From an uncultured Desulfuromonas sp. (lineage in GTDB: Bacteria > Desulfobacterota > Desulfuromonadia > Desulfuromonadales > Desulfuromonadaceae), in NCBI RefSeq assembly GCF_963676955.1, contig NZ_OY781461.1:2598225-2662224 (forward strand): a DNA stretch of 64,000 nt. The letters run 5' to 3'. This document shows positions 42,417 to 50,851 of the stretch, piece after piece. The position numbers and the translations under genes are program-made. Position 1 is the stretch's first letter. Each line of letters opens with the position of its first letter. The notes under the pieces were generated by a model. The model had not been told where the DNA came from. It saw only the letters and a list, made by a program, of their open reading frames with translations, and searched no databases.

Positions 42417-43651
42417 AGAGTCGGCAACATCAGGGCCGCGATGGCGGCGGTCATGCTGGTGGCCAGCGTTCCGGCCAGCAGCGATTTCACCCCGAGGCCG
42501 ACGATCTCATGACGGCGCTCCGGGGCCATGGCACCCATGCCGCCGATCATGATGCCAAGGCTGCCGGGGTTGGCAAAGCCGCACAGGGCATAGGTCATGA
42601 TGTAGAGGCTGCGCTGGCTCAAGGTGCCCTCCGGCAACTGGGTCATATTCAGATAGGCGACAAACTCGTTGATCACCGTCTTGGTGCCAAACAACGCACC
42701 TGCCGCCGGAGCTTCCTGCCACGGCACGCCCAACAGCCAGGCAATCGGAGCCAGTACAGTGCCGAGCAGACTTTGCAAAGTCACGCCCTCAAAGAATACG
42801 CCAAGCAAGCTGTTGATCAAGGCAATCAACGCCACCATGACAATAATCATCGCCACGATGTTGATCAGCAGTTGCACACCCTGCACCGTGCCCTGGGTGA
42901 TGGCATCCATGCTGCTGCGCACGTTGGTGTCCGGTGCAAGAGTCGCATGGGTGGTGTCGTCCTTTTCCGGCACCATGATCTTGGCAATCACCACCGACGC
43001 CGGGGCACTGATCAGCGACGCGGTGAGGATGTGACCCATGATGTCCGGTAACACCGAACTGAGAATACTGGCATAGAGCACCATCACCGTCCCGGCAATG
43101 GTCGCCATGCCGCAGCTCATCAAGGTGAACAGCTCGCTGCGTGTCATCTGCTGAATATACGGGCGGATGATCAACGGCGATTCCACCATGCCGACAAAGA
43201 TATTCGCCGCTACGCCCAGACCTTCAGCCCCGCTAATCCCTAGGCTTTTCTGCAACAGCCATGAACAGCCTTGAACGATGCGCGGTAATACTCGCCAGTA
43301 AAACAGTAATGAGGATAACGCACTGATCAGCAGCACCAGCGGTAGACCGCGAAAGGCGAGGATATACGCACTACCGGGAAAAGGCTCCTGAAACGGCAAC
43401 GCACCGCCGCCCAGATAGCCGAACACCATGCTGGTTCCGGCCGCCGTGGCGTTTTCCAATGCCAGCACTACTTTGTTCAGTACCAGAAACAGGCTTTGAA
43501 ACCAGGGTATATGAAAGAGCAGGGCAGCGAGGATGAGTTGCAGCACCAGGCCGATGATGACTAATCGCACTGGAAAACGGCGGCGCTGTTCGCTGATAAG
43601 CCAGGCAATGAGGATGAATACGCCGAGGCCGAGAAGGGGTTGGAGGGGCAT
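42413..43651 (-). CDS. nupC: Concentrative nucleoside transporter (NupC/CNT family)
   Basis: 412 residues with multiple helices and CNT motifs: GLGVAANIFVGMVESPLIIRPYI, the GTKTVINEFVAYL segment and the CGFANPGSLGIMIGGMGAMAPERR segment. A Na+- or H+-coupled nucleoside importer in the inner membrane. The 5' end and upstream ~175 bases are duplicated at 45281-45457. Confidence 0.93.
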   Translation of the reverse strand: MPLQPLLGLGVFILIAWLISEQRRRFPVRLVIIGLVLQLILAALLFHIPWFQSLFLVLNKVVLALENATAAGTSMVFGYLGGGALPFQEPFPGSAYILAFRGLPLVLLISALSSLLFYWRVLPRIVQGCSWLLQKSLGISGAEGLGVAANIFVGMVESPLIIRPYIQQMTRSELFTLMSCGMATIAGTVMVLYASILSSVLPDIMGHILTASLISAPASVVIAKIMVPEKDDTTHATLAPDTNVRSSMDAITQGTVQGVQLLINIVAMIIVMVALIALINSLLGVFFEGVTLQSLLGTVLAPIAWLLGVPWQEAPAAGALFGTKTVINEFVAYLNMTQLPEGTLSQRSLYIMTYALCGFANPGSLGIMIGGMGAMAPERRHEIVGLGVKSLLAGTLATSMTAAIAALMLPTL

Positions 43652-43796
43652 GTATGGGACTCCGCAAAATTTAAATTAGGTCAATGTGTGACTTTATCAT
43701 TAGAAGGTGTGGTGGTAATGTGGCTGCTATTGTTTGCTAAGAATCAAAAGTTCCCGATTCCATAACATGTTTGAAGGGTTTGGAAAAAGGGAAAAG
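43621..43796. repeat. nupC 5' end and leader, copy 1 of a ~175-bp direct repeat
   Basis: Runs from CGCCGAGGCC in nupC to GGGAAAAG, ending exactly where the IS element begins. Copy 2 is at 45281-45457. A 23-bp piece (43668-43690) also recurs at 52537-52559. Confidence 0.8.
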
Positions 43797-43857
43797 TGAA
43801 TCGCCACTAGTATACAGGACACTCCTGAGTTATAAAAAGATGACTTCAGGAGGAATC

Positions 43858-44136
43858 ATGAGCAGCAAACGTTACACCGAAGAATTCAAGATTGAAGCCG
43901 TCAGGCAAGTCACCGAACGAGGTTATTCTGTTCAAGAAGTTGCCAACCGCCTTGGGACAACAACTCACAGTCTTTATGCTTGGCGTAAGAAATATGGCAA
44001 CGGCACTCACAACGCCGCAGAACTTGACGCTCACCAAGCCGAGATCAGGCGTCTGCGCCATGAGCTGCAACGTGTCACCGAAGAACGAGATATCCTAAAA
44101 AAGGCCACCGCATACTTCGCCAAAGAGTCCCTGTGA
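43858..44136 (+). CDS. IS3-family OrfA (transposase helix-turn-helix subunit)
   Basis: 92 residues from the ATG at 43858, AGGAGG upstream. Helix-turn-helix YSVQEVANRLGTTTHSLYAW, then a leucine zipper, ending in DILKKATAYFAKES as in the IS3 group. An A6G run near its end (CTAAAAAAGG) is a likely -1 frameshift site producing the OrfAB transposase. Confidence 0.95.
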   Translation: MSSKRYTEEFKIEAVRQVTERGYSVQEVANRLGTTTHSLYAWRKKYGNGTHNAAELDAHQAEIRRLRHELQRVTEERDILKKATAYFAKESL

Positions 44137-45005
44137 GGTATGCCTTTATCCGGGCGCATCAGGGGCAATTTGCCACCCGTAACATGTGCCGCATGATGCG
44201 GGTGCATCGTAGCGGTTACTACGCTTGGGTTAAACAGCCGAAATCTGCTCGTCAGCTTGAAGATGAGCGGCTCTTGGGGCTCATCAAGCAGTTCTGGTTA
44301 GAGAGTGGCGGCGTCTATGGATATCGAAAAATCCACCTGGATCTGCGAGCAACCGGTGAGAGCTGTGGAGTAAATAGAGTTGCTCGTCTGATGAAGCAGG
44401 CAGGACTGCGGGCTCAAGTTGGCTACAAGCGGCCTCGCTACAAAAGCGGTCATCCGGCAGTCTTGGCCGAAAATCATCTGAATCAAGAATTTAATGTCGA
44501 CACACCCAATCAAGCGTGGGTAACAGATATTACCTATATCCGCACGTACGAAGGCTGGTTGTATCTCGCTGTCGTCATTGATTTGTTTTCAAGGCAAGTT
44601 ATCGGTTGGTCAATGCAGTCGAGAATTCATGCAGAACTCGTACTTGATGCTTTACTGATGGCAGTTTGGCGTCGAAAACCTAAAGGGAAAGTGCTGATTC
44701 ATTCCGATCAGGGCAGTCAATATACCAGCACAGTCTGGCAGAGTTTCCTGAAAGCACACAATCTGGAATGTAGTATGAGTAGGCGCGGTAACTGCTACGA
44801 CAATGCCGTTGCGGAAAGTTTCTTTCAGTTGTTAAAACGAGAGCGGGTCAAGAAAAAGACATATAAGAACCGAGAGGCTGCACGGCAGGACATCTTCAAT
44901 TACATCGAAATGTTCTACAATCCGGTACGTCGCCACAGCAGCAACGATGGTTTGTCACCTGCGGAGTTCGACAGGCAATATTTTGCGAATGTCAGGGGTG
45001 TCTAG
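44133..45005 (+). CDS. IS3-family OrfB (DDE transposase)
   Basis: 290 residues, overlapping the OrfA stop by four bases; it can start at GTG or be made by -1 frameshift. The DDE core is visible: Asp in AWVTDITYI, Asp in IHSDQGSQYTS and Glu in NAVAESFF. The length is complete and no internal stop is seen, so the element looks active. Confidence 0.95.
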   Translation: MRYAFIRAHQGQFATRNMCRMMRVHRSGYYAWVKQPKSARQLEDERLLGLIKQFWLESGGVYGYRKIHLDLRATGESCGVNRVARLMKQAGLRAQVGYKRPRYKSGHPAVLAENHLNQEFNVDTPNQAWVTDITYIRTYEGWLYLAVVIDLFSRQVIGWSMQSRIHAELVLDALLMAVWRRKPKGKVLIHSDQGSQYTSTVWQSFLKAHNLECSMSRRGNCYDNAVAESFFQLLKRERVKKKTYKNREAARQDIFNYIEMFYNPVRRHSSNDGLSPAEFDRQYFANVRGV

Positions 45006-45023
45006 AAAACTAGTGGCGATTCA

Positions 45024-45119
45024 ACCGGAGGAAAGTGCTTTATTGATGAGATTGAGCAAAAGCTCAACCGACGTATTGAATTGCGCGGTCAGGGAAGACC
45101 TCGGAAGGTCGATAAATAA
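45024..45119 (+). pseudogene. 3' fragment of a REP-associated tyrosine transposase
   Basis: The 31 codons before the TAA at 45117-45119 read FIDEIEQKLNRRIELRGQGRPRK, the C-terminal signature of Y1 REP-associated transposases (RAYT). The fragment begins exactly at the IS right end; the rest of the gene is absent on either side. The following GATAAATAAATCTGTCCCC repeats are REP-like sequences of the kind that accompany these genes. Confidence 0.7.
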
Positions 45120-45180
45120 ATCTGTCCCCTTTTGCTTTTCCGAAGGTCGATAAATAAATCTGTCCCCTTTTGCTTTTCCC
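45105..45180. repeat. Two REP-like copies of GATAAATAAATCTGTCCCC
   Basis: Copies at 45105-45140 and 45143-45180 share AAGGTCGATAAATAAATC and the following TGTCCCCTTTTGCTTTTCC. A third, slightly changed copy is at 46863-46890. Probably linked to the RAYT remnant. Confidence 0.75.
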
Positions 45181-45279
45181 CTTTTGCTTTCCTTTTGCTT
45201 TCCTTTTGCTTTCCTTTTGCTTTCCTTTTGCTTTCCTTTTGCTTTCCTTTTGCTTTCCTTTTGCTTTCCTTTTGCTTTC
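45181..45279. repeat. Nine tandem copies of an 11-bp unit CTTTTGCTTTC
   Basis: Perfect head-to-tail 11-mers directly after the REP-like copies. On the minus strand the frame stays open and encodes a KAKGKQKESKR repeat joined to a MPFQPLLGLG start copied from nupC, but this is not a credible protein. Confidence 0.95.
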
Positions 45280-45280
45280 C

Positions 45281-45457
45281 AATATGCCGAGGCCAAGAAG
45301 AGGTTGGAAGGGCATTTATGTGGCTCCTAGTCTTTTAGGCTGAATTAATATAGTGCTTTATCATTAGGAAACGTGGTGGTAATGTTGCTGTTGTTTATCA
45401 AGAATCAATATTTCTCGATTCCATAACATGTTTGAAGGGAGTGGAAAAAGGGAAAAG
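45281..45457 (-). pseudogene. Duplicated nupC 5' end and leader (copy 2)
   Basis: The ATG region (45315 downward, MPFQPLLGLG) and ~140 bases of leader match 43621-43796 with scattered differences. The coding part runs after about 10 codons into the 11-bp tandem repeat. The IS, RAYT fragment and microsatellite lie between the two copies. Confidence 0.75.
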
Positions 45458-45727
45458 AAAATAATGTGCTGTTTTGACTGCAAATGATGTGATGGTCCTG
45501 AAATATGAGTATTTTGGCGTTTGTATTAAAAAATCAACAACGTTCTCTTCTGTCCTCATGTCTGAAGTATGGACTTTTAAAGTATTGACTAAATAAACTG
45601 TAAAAATACTCTTAAATGCTGGTTCATATAAAATAAGAATATATTTTATATGGAGTAATAAGAAATATTTGTATTTAATATGTATTATAATTTTTTTCAA
45701 TCATTAAAATGTGAGATGTAAAAAGGT

Positions 45728-46831
45728 ATGAAAAATAAATACGAAAAGATTCATATTTTTATAACATTGTCACTATTTTCAATGTCTTTGTTTTATCCTG
45801 CATACTATATTAATGAAACACATGAGCCTCAGATGGGGTATGGTTTGTTATTGATAGGATGGCTTGGGCCGTTTGATAATCATTTTTCATGGTTCGCTAA
45901 TCCATTATTGCTTATCGCTTTATTTGGATTTAGACACCCTAAAGTATCATGGTTTTATAGTCTTCTTGCAGTTGTTCTTGCATTATCATTTCTTGTGCAC
46001 GATGAGATTATCATTAGCGAGGCTCCAACATATGCACCCATAACAGCTTATGGTTGGGGATATTTACTGTGGATTTCTTCAATGAATTTCTTTTCTGTCG
46101 GCCAATTAATCAATGCCGTGTTTTCTGAGGAAAAAAAGTATAAAGTTGCAATTGCCGCACATTTTTTCTGGCTAGTTATTGCCATCATTGTTTTTTCGAA
46201 ACATTATTACATCGGGGCAAACTCTCATTATTCAATAGAAGTTGAAAGAAGTATAGTCTTCAATAAAGAATGCAGAGAATCAGTAGAAATTAAATATAAA
46301 AGTCCTGAGCATGTAAGCGGAATATTTTATGATACTAATAGTGGATCTAGGTTTAGAAAACTAATCACAGGGGATTGGCATAAAGACGGTGGTGGAGTAC
46401 TTGGTCTCGGTATGTTAAACAGTGGGTTGATCAAATTTTACGAAATAAGAAATTACAATTTAGAAGACAAAAAAAAGAGCAGCTTGTATAAATATAAAAG
46501 ATTTTTTCTTGGTGACTACAATGGTCGTGAAGTGAAAAAATTGTCAAGTGAATATGCTGTAATAACAAAGTTTCTCAACTTTCCAAAAAAGCTAAATTTA
46601 GAAGGTGCTGAAATTACAATTAAAGATTTAAAAGACAATACTGTCGTCGCGAAATCAAAATACGTTTACGATCCAATCAATAGAAATTTTTGTGGTCATG
46701 ATTATAATGGTTATTTCTCTGCATCTATGTTTGTCATTGAGACGCTTGAGTTATCAAAATCTTTTCCCTCTATCAGAGATAGCAATGAAGAAAACTCAAA
46801 GAGTTCAGTACTTCGAACAAAACAAAAATAG
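45728..46831 (+). CDS. Orphan AT-rich membrane protein
   Basis: 367 residues. The N-terminal half has about five membrane helices (LFYPAYYINETHEPQMGYGLLLIGWLG marks the first pair); the C-terminal ~200 residues are soluble and beta-rich with two Cys (KECRESVEI, NFCGHDYNG). Base composition is far more AT-rich than the neighbours, pointing to acquisition. AAAGG is only a few bases from the ATG. No family recognised. Confidence 0.65.
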   Translation: MKNKYEKIHIFITLSLFSMSLFYPAYYINETHEPQMGYGLLLIGWLGPFDNHFSWFANPLLLIALFGFRHPKVSWFYSLLAVVLALSFLVHDEIIISEAPTYAPITAYGWGYLLWISSMNFFSVGQLINAVFSEEKKYKVAIAAHFFWLVIAIIVFSKHYYIGANSHYSIEVERSIVFNKECRESVEIKYKSPEHVSGIFYDTNSGSRFRKLITGDWHKDGGGVLGLGMLNSGLIKFYEIRNYNLEDKKKSSLYKYKRFFLGDYNGREVKKLSSEYAVITKFLNFPKKLNLEGAEITIKDLKDNTVVAKSKYVYDPINRNFCGHDYNGYFSASMFVIETLELSKSFPSIRDSNEENSKSSVLRTKQK

Positions 46832-46858
46832 GGGGTAAATTGAATCTACCCCCTTTTT
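46831..46858 (+). terminator. Intrinsic terminator after the orphan membrane protein
   Basis: GGGGGTA/TACCCCC stem with a 9-base loop and T5 run at the end of the CDS. Confidence 0.85.
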
Positions 46859-47210
46859 GCTCTGATAAATAAACCTGTCCCCTTTTTGCTGCTTCTCGCC
46901 GAAAAATTGTGAACGTTCTTTAAGTCTCCTACCTGTATTATCCCAACCAATCTTACAAAAAGCATCAAGATCATAAAAACCTAACCATGGAGTGCTTTAT
47001 GGTCAGGTTCTTGAATTATAAATTCATCCCCGATTTGGGTTTAATGCCTCGCTGTTCACGGCGTGATTTCGTAAAGGTTGCAGGCTGTTGATCTTCTGTG
47101 GCTTGCTGCGTGGTGGTTCATTGAGAGGGATGTTGTAACGTATTAAGCCCGGCCCTTACCGCACTACCTGCCGAGTATGGCGGGATAGCACCTGTAGAGA
47201 GAGTTTAAAA
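46859..47210. other. Spacer with REP-like copy and hairpin, upstream of the first Sia operon
   Basis: Holds the third GATAAATAAA-type REP copy (46863-46890) and a hairpin (AACCTAACCAT ... ATGGTCAGGTT, about 46979-47009). The remainder is probably the promoter and leader of siaA; no sigma-54 or other clear box was recognised. Confidence 0.45.
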
Positions 47211-48536
47211 ATGACGATGGATAGTCCGGTTGGAAAAACGGCTGAAACAGAGAACGAAGGCCATGACGTTGTTTCCAGCAATACGCTGGCTCATGTTGTT
47301 TCGCAGAATGTCCTGGTGACTTCAGACCAATTGGTGAATAAGGTTGAAGACATCTTTAACCATGAGCCAAATCTGGTCGGCATCATCGTTGTCAGCGCCG
47401 ATGAAGAACAGCTGGTGGGTATGATCTCCAGAAAATATTTTATGGAGCTGTACAGCAAACCCTTTCGCAAGGAACTCTATCTGAATAAGTCGCTTGATAC
47501 GCTTCTTGCGACAGATTTTGAAGCCCCACTGTGTCTGGATGAAACTAACTACATTGACTATGCCGTTCGGACAGCATTGTCTCGGTCGACCGAACAAATG
47601 TATGAGCCGATTGTTGTTCGTACGACACAAGGCGATTTGAAGCTCATTGATACCTATGTGCTGCTGTTGGAACTCGCCAGGCTGCATGAGCGTCAGTCCA
47701 TGGAATTGCACGAGAGCCTGTCACAGGTAAAGCTGCTCAATGCTCAGCTGGAGGACTCTCAGGAGCGTATTTTAGAAAGCCTGCATTATGCCAGTGTGAT
47801 TCAGGAGTCCATTCTTCCGCGAACTGAGTTGTTTGACCAACTTTTCAGCGAGTGGTTTACCTTGTATCGCCCACGAGACATCGTTGGTGGTGATTTGTAC
47901 TGGCTGCGCAAAATTAATGACCTTACGCTTATTGCTGTTATTGATTGCACTGGCCATGGCGTTCCGGGTGCCTTTATGACAATGACCGTCAACTCTGTAT
48001 TAAATCACATTGTCGACACCATCTGTTCTGATGATCCTGCACGTATTCTGTCGGAAATGAATCTGGTGCTTAAAAATACACTCCATTTGCGTCAAGACAG
48101 TAAAAGCATGGTGGACGCCGGGCTGGATATTATCCTTTGTTGCATTGATCCAGCGCAGAAAAAATTGACCTTTGCCGGTGCCGGGCTTTCCCTCTACATG
48201 TATGCGAATGGTGATGTTAATGAGATAAAAGGTGGGCGTGCAGGAATTGGCTATAGTAAAAGCGACCCTGACTACCGATATTCGAATGTTGTGAAGGATA
48301 TTGATGAAGGCACCATCCTGTATGCGACTACGGACGGTTTTTTGGATGAAAGCGGAGGGGCGAAAGGCTTTGGATTCGGCCGCGAGCGCTTTAAAAATAC
48401 GATTAAACAGTGTGCAAAGCATTCACTTAAGCATCAACATGACTATTTTTGCCAAACGCTGACAGAGTGGCGTGGTTCGAGAGAGCAGAGGGATGATATC
48501 GCTCTGGTCGTTTTCAAGCCATGTAACAACATGTAA
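47211..48536 (+). CDS. siaA: SiaA-like PP2C (SpoIIE) phosphatase with CBS-like input domain
   Basis: 441 residues. Residues ~22-150 resemble a CBS pair, followed by a coiled coil (155-195) and a SpoIIE-type PP2C domain (196-435). Metal-binding motifs are intact: DIVGGDLYW (223-231), DCTGHGVPGAF (245-255), TTDGFLDE and RDDIALVVF. No membrane helix, unlike Pseudomonas SiaA, which has a periplasmic sensor and HAMP. By family knowledge it dephosphorylates SiaC, freeing it to bind the output enzyme. It is the first of four closely packed genes. Confidence 0.88.
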   Translation: MTMDSPVGKTAETENEGHDVVSSNTLAHVVSQNVLVTSDQLVNKVEDIFNHEPNLVGIIVVSADEEQLVGMISRKYFMELYSKPFRKELYLNKSLDTLLATDFEAPLCLDETNYIDYAVRTALSRSTEQMYEPIVVRTTQGDLKLIDTYVLLLELARLHERQSMELHESLSQVKLLNAQLEDSQERILESLHYASVIQESILPRTELFDQLFSEWFTLYRPRDIVGGDLYWLRKINDLTLIAVIDCTGHGVPGAFMTMTVNSVLNHIVDTICSDDPARILSEMNLVLKNTLHLRQDSKSMVDAGLDIILCCIDPAQKKLTFAGAGLSLYMYANGDVNEIKGGRAGIGYSKSDPDYRYSNVVKDIDEGTILYATTDGFLDESGGAKGFGFGRERFKNTIKQCAKHSLKHQHDYFCQTLTEWRGSREQRDDIALVVFKPCNNM

Positions 48537-48546
48537 AGGGGAGATT

Positions 48547-49077
48547 ATGGATTTGTATGAGCTCAGGGATGAATTTGACAAATCTGGCATATTGATTTGT
48601 TTTAATGGGCCGTTTCATCACAGCATTATGCAGGAAATCGGTACCGCGATGCGCAATCATCTTGCTGAGGAGAATATTGCCCAGGAAGCGCTCATGGACG
48701 TCTTTGCTGTCTATATCGAGATGGCCCAGAATGTGAGTAATTACATTACCTTTCGACAGATTGCACGACCGGAAGCAGCGTCTTCGATTATCACGATTAG
48801 CCGAAGTGGCGAGGGGTATCAGGTCTCTTCAGGCAACATCGTGTTAAATGAAGATGTTGAAACTCTTTGCAGGCGTGTTGACGAGGTGAACGCAATGACT
48901 CGAAGTGAGATCAGAAGCGCATATAAAAAACAGATGCGGCGTGATGTTCCGCCTGACGCACTGGGTGCGGGACTCGGTTTGCTCGAAATTGCCAAACGTT
49001 CGTCTGAAAAGATGACTTACGCTGTAAAGATTTTAGATGCCGGCAGCACGTTTTTTTCACTGACGGCAAACATTTAA
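48547..49077 (+). CDS. siaB: SiaB-family protein kinase
   Basis: 176 residues from the ATG at 48547, with AGGGGAG upstream. An HATPase-like fold with the N-box-like VYIEMAQNVSNYI and a Gly-rich GAGLGLLEIAKRS, as in SiaB (DUF6272). By homology it phosphorylates SiaC on Ser/Thr, opposing SiaA. It lies 10 bases after siaA. Confidence 0.85.
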   Translation: MDLYELRDEFDKSGILICFNGPFHHSIMQEIGTAMRNHLAEENIAQEALMDVFAVYIEMAQNVSNYITFRQIARPEAASSIITISRSGEGYQVSSGNIVLNEDVETLCRRVDEVNAMTRSEIRSAYKKQMRRDVPPDALGAGLGLLEIAKRSSEKMTYAVKILDAGSTFFSLTANI

Positions 49078-49090
49078 ACCTGGAGGACCC

Positions 49091-49468
49091 ATGGAGCCAC
49101 TTGACATAAAATCAACCACGTCATCACCGGCAATCAGTTTCGACCCGGCCCGCGGTATTCTCCATATGGTTGGAGAATCATATCCGGAAAATTCATTTGA
49201 TTTCTATGCTCCGGTAATCTCATGGTTGATGGCTTACCTGCAAGAGAACCCGCAACTTGTTCTTGATATCGCCATAACCTACATGAACAGCAGCAGCACC
49301 AAATGCATTCTTGATATTATGGATGTGATGGAGGATGCCTACGGGCGTGGTGCCGTGACCAGCATCATCTGGCGTTACGATCGTGAAAATTCACGTTCCT
49401 ATGAGCTGGCTGAGGATTTCCGTGAAGAAGTTACCTTTCCATTTGCAATTGAGGCAATCGAGGCATAG
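49091..49468 (+). CDS. siaC: SiaC-family regulatory phosphoprotein (DUF1987)
   Basis: 125 residues, TGGAGG upstream. Family hallmarks are GESYPENSFDFYAPVISWL and ITYMNSSSTKCILDIMDVM. The Pseudomonas SiaC phosphothreonine lies, from memory, in this second region; here the candidates are the residues of NSSST (66-70). Unphosphorylated SiaC binds and activates the diguanylate cyclase encoded by the next gene, two bases downstream. Confidence 0.88.
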   Translation: MEPLDIKSTTSSPAISFDPARGILHMVGESYPENSFDFYAPVISWLMAYLQENPQLVLDIAITYMNSSSTKCILDIMDVMEDAYGRGAVTSIIWRYDRENSRSYELAEDFREEVTFPFAIEAIEA

Positions 49469-49470
49469 GG

Positions 49471-50622
49471 ATGGTCCGCAAATCAAAAAATAAATATCCT
49501 CCTAAGGATGTTGTCATGGCCAGAGCGGAAGACGTTCTGGCTGAACCGCCTGCCGCCGCGAGCGACCTTTTAGACGAATTTAAAATTTTGGCGGGGAGTT
49601 ATGGCAAGCTTTATCGTAAATTTTGCAAAACACTGGTGATCAGCGACTCTTATGAACATCAGACAAAGGATTTGACGGTAGAGCTTGAAAATACCCTGCG
49701 TGACCTGCAAAGCCTTAAAGAAAGTGTGGTCCCGATATGCATGTCCTGCCATAAAATAAACACTGTTGATGATTCCTGGATGAAACTGGAGGAATTTTTT
49801 GCCGAGCGCACCGACATCATGTTCAGTCATGGTGTCTGCCCGGATTGTGTTAAACAGACCTACGGCAAGCTTGGAGAGAAAATACTGGAAAACCAGAAGG
49901 GAAACGAGAAAAGAACACGTCCAACAAAATCGAGAGATCCTAGAGTACAGGATGCATTACAAAATATGTTTTCGGTCGTTGAACAGGCAACCAATGAAAA
50001 TTATCCTTTGGCTCCAGATATTGAAAATATCGTCAATCAGCACGAAAAGCTTCTCAGGCGTTTTTACAAAATTGTTTCACTCAGCGACTCGTATCAGTCG
50101 CAGTTGCGTGACTTTAACAGGCAGCTTGAGTTGATCGCGCATACTGATTCGCTGACAGGTGCTTACAATCGGGGTTTTTTTATCGATTTGTTGAATGCCG
50201 AAATCACGCGTGCCTGTCGACACGATAGTGGTTTCAGTGTGTTGATGATGGATATGGATAAATTTAAGGAGATCAATGATACCTACGGGCATGCTGCCGG
50301 TGATGAAGTGTTACGCTCTTTGTCTTCTATTGTCCAAAAAGTGAAATTAAGAAAAAGTGATTTTTGGGGGAGGCTTGGTGGTGAGGAATTTGCCATTGTT
50401 TTGCCTGGAACCAATATGCATGGCGCTGTAGACGTGGCTGAAAAGATACGTGCCAGCCTGGAAAAAAAGGCGGTGAAGTTTAAAGGTGAAAAGCTGTTTG
50501 TCACCGCCAGCATCGGCATTAGCGAGTATAAAACCGGTGATACCGATGACAGCCTCCTTCAGCGCGCAGACCAGGCCATGTATCGGGCAAAAGAAGACGG
50601 AAGAAACAAGGTTGTTTTCTAG
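49471..50622 (+). CDS. siaD: SiaD-like diguanylate cyclase with two stalk motifs and a Cys4 insert
   Basis: 383 residues. Stalk motif 1 at ~43-80 (KLYRKFCKTLVISDSYEHQ), a CMSC...CPDC metal-ribbon-like insert (Cys 90, 93, 123, 126), stalk motif 2 at ~189-220 (KLLRRFYKIVSLSDSYQSQ), then a GGDEF domain with the active-site motif RLGGEEF (301-307). An inhibitory I-site RxxD is present (RKSD, 294-297). It makes c-di-GMP from two GTP. In the SiaABCD model the helical stalk is where SiaC binds. The duplicated stalk split by a zinc-ribbon-like unit is unusual. Confidence 0.92.
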   Translation: MVRKSKNKYPPKDVVMARAEDVLAEPPAAASDLLDEFKILAGSYGKLYRKFCKTLVISDSYEHQTKDLTVELENTLRDLQSLKESVVPICMSCHKINTVDDSWMKLEEFFAERTDIMFSHGVCPDCVKQTYGKLGEKILENQKGNEKRTRPTKSRDPRVQDALQNMFSVVEQATNENYPLAPDIENIVNQHEKLLRRFYKIVSLSDSYQSQLRDFNRQLELIAHTDSLTGAYNRGFFIDLLNAEITRACRHDSGFSVLMMDMDKFKEINDTYGHAAGDEVLRSLSSIVQKVKLRKSDFWGRLGGEEFAIVLPGTNMHGAVDVAEKIRASLEKKAVKFKGEKLFVTASIGISEYKTGDTDDSLLQRADQAMYRAKEDGRNKVVF

Positions 50623-50851
50623 CGGAGACCTTGTCATGCTGTTGTGAGTTCCAGACTCCCCTTTTATCACATCACCCAACGTGGGAATCGTCGGCAGAAT
50701 ACGTTTTTCCGTGATAATGACGATCATGCTTATCTCTCACGGATGCCTCAATGGCTTGCCACCTATCAGGTTGAGTCTGGGCGTGGTGTCTGATTCCCAC
50801 GTCTATCTGATTGCTGTGCCTTAATCCGAAGCAGGATTACAAGGATGATAC

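Larger units (their letters stand above)
43797..45023. mobile_element. IS3-family insertion sequence, 1227 bp
   Basis: Terminal inverted repeats begin TGAATCGCCACTAGT at the left and end ACTAGTGGCGATTCA at the right, and continue with mismatches to about 30 bp. It carries overlapping orfA and orfB. The flanks (AAG left, ACC right) show no target duplication, so the surroundings were rearranged after or during insertion. Confidence 0.92.

Noticed and set aside
43794-45026. Target-site duplication for the IS3-family element
   Set aside because: The 3-4 bases on each side (AAG and ACC) do not match.
45021-45315. Minus-strand frames encoding KAKGKQKESKR repeats
   Set aside because: Product of the 11-bp tandem repeat joined to a copied nupC start; low complexity, not a plausible protein.
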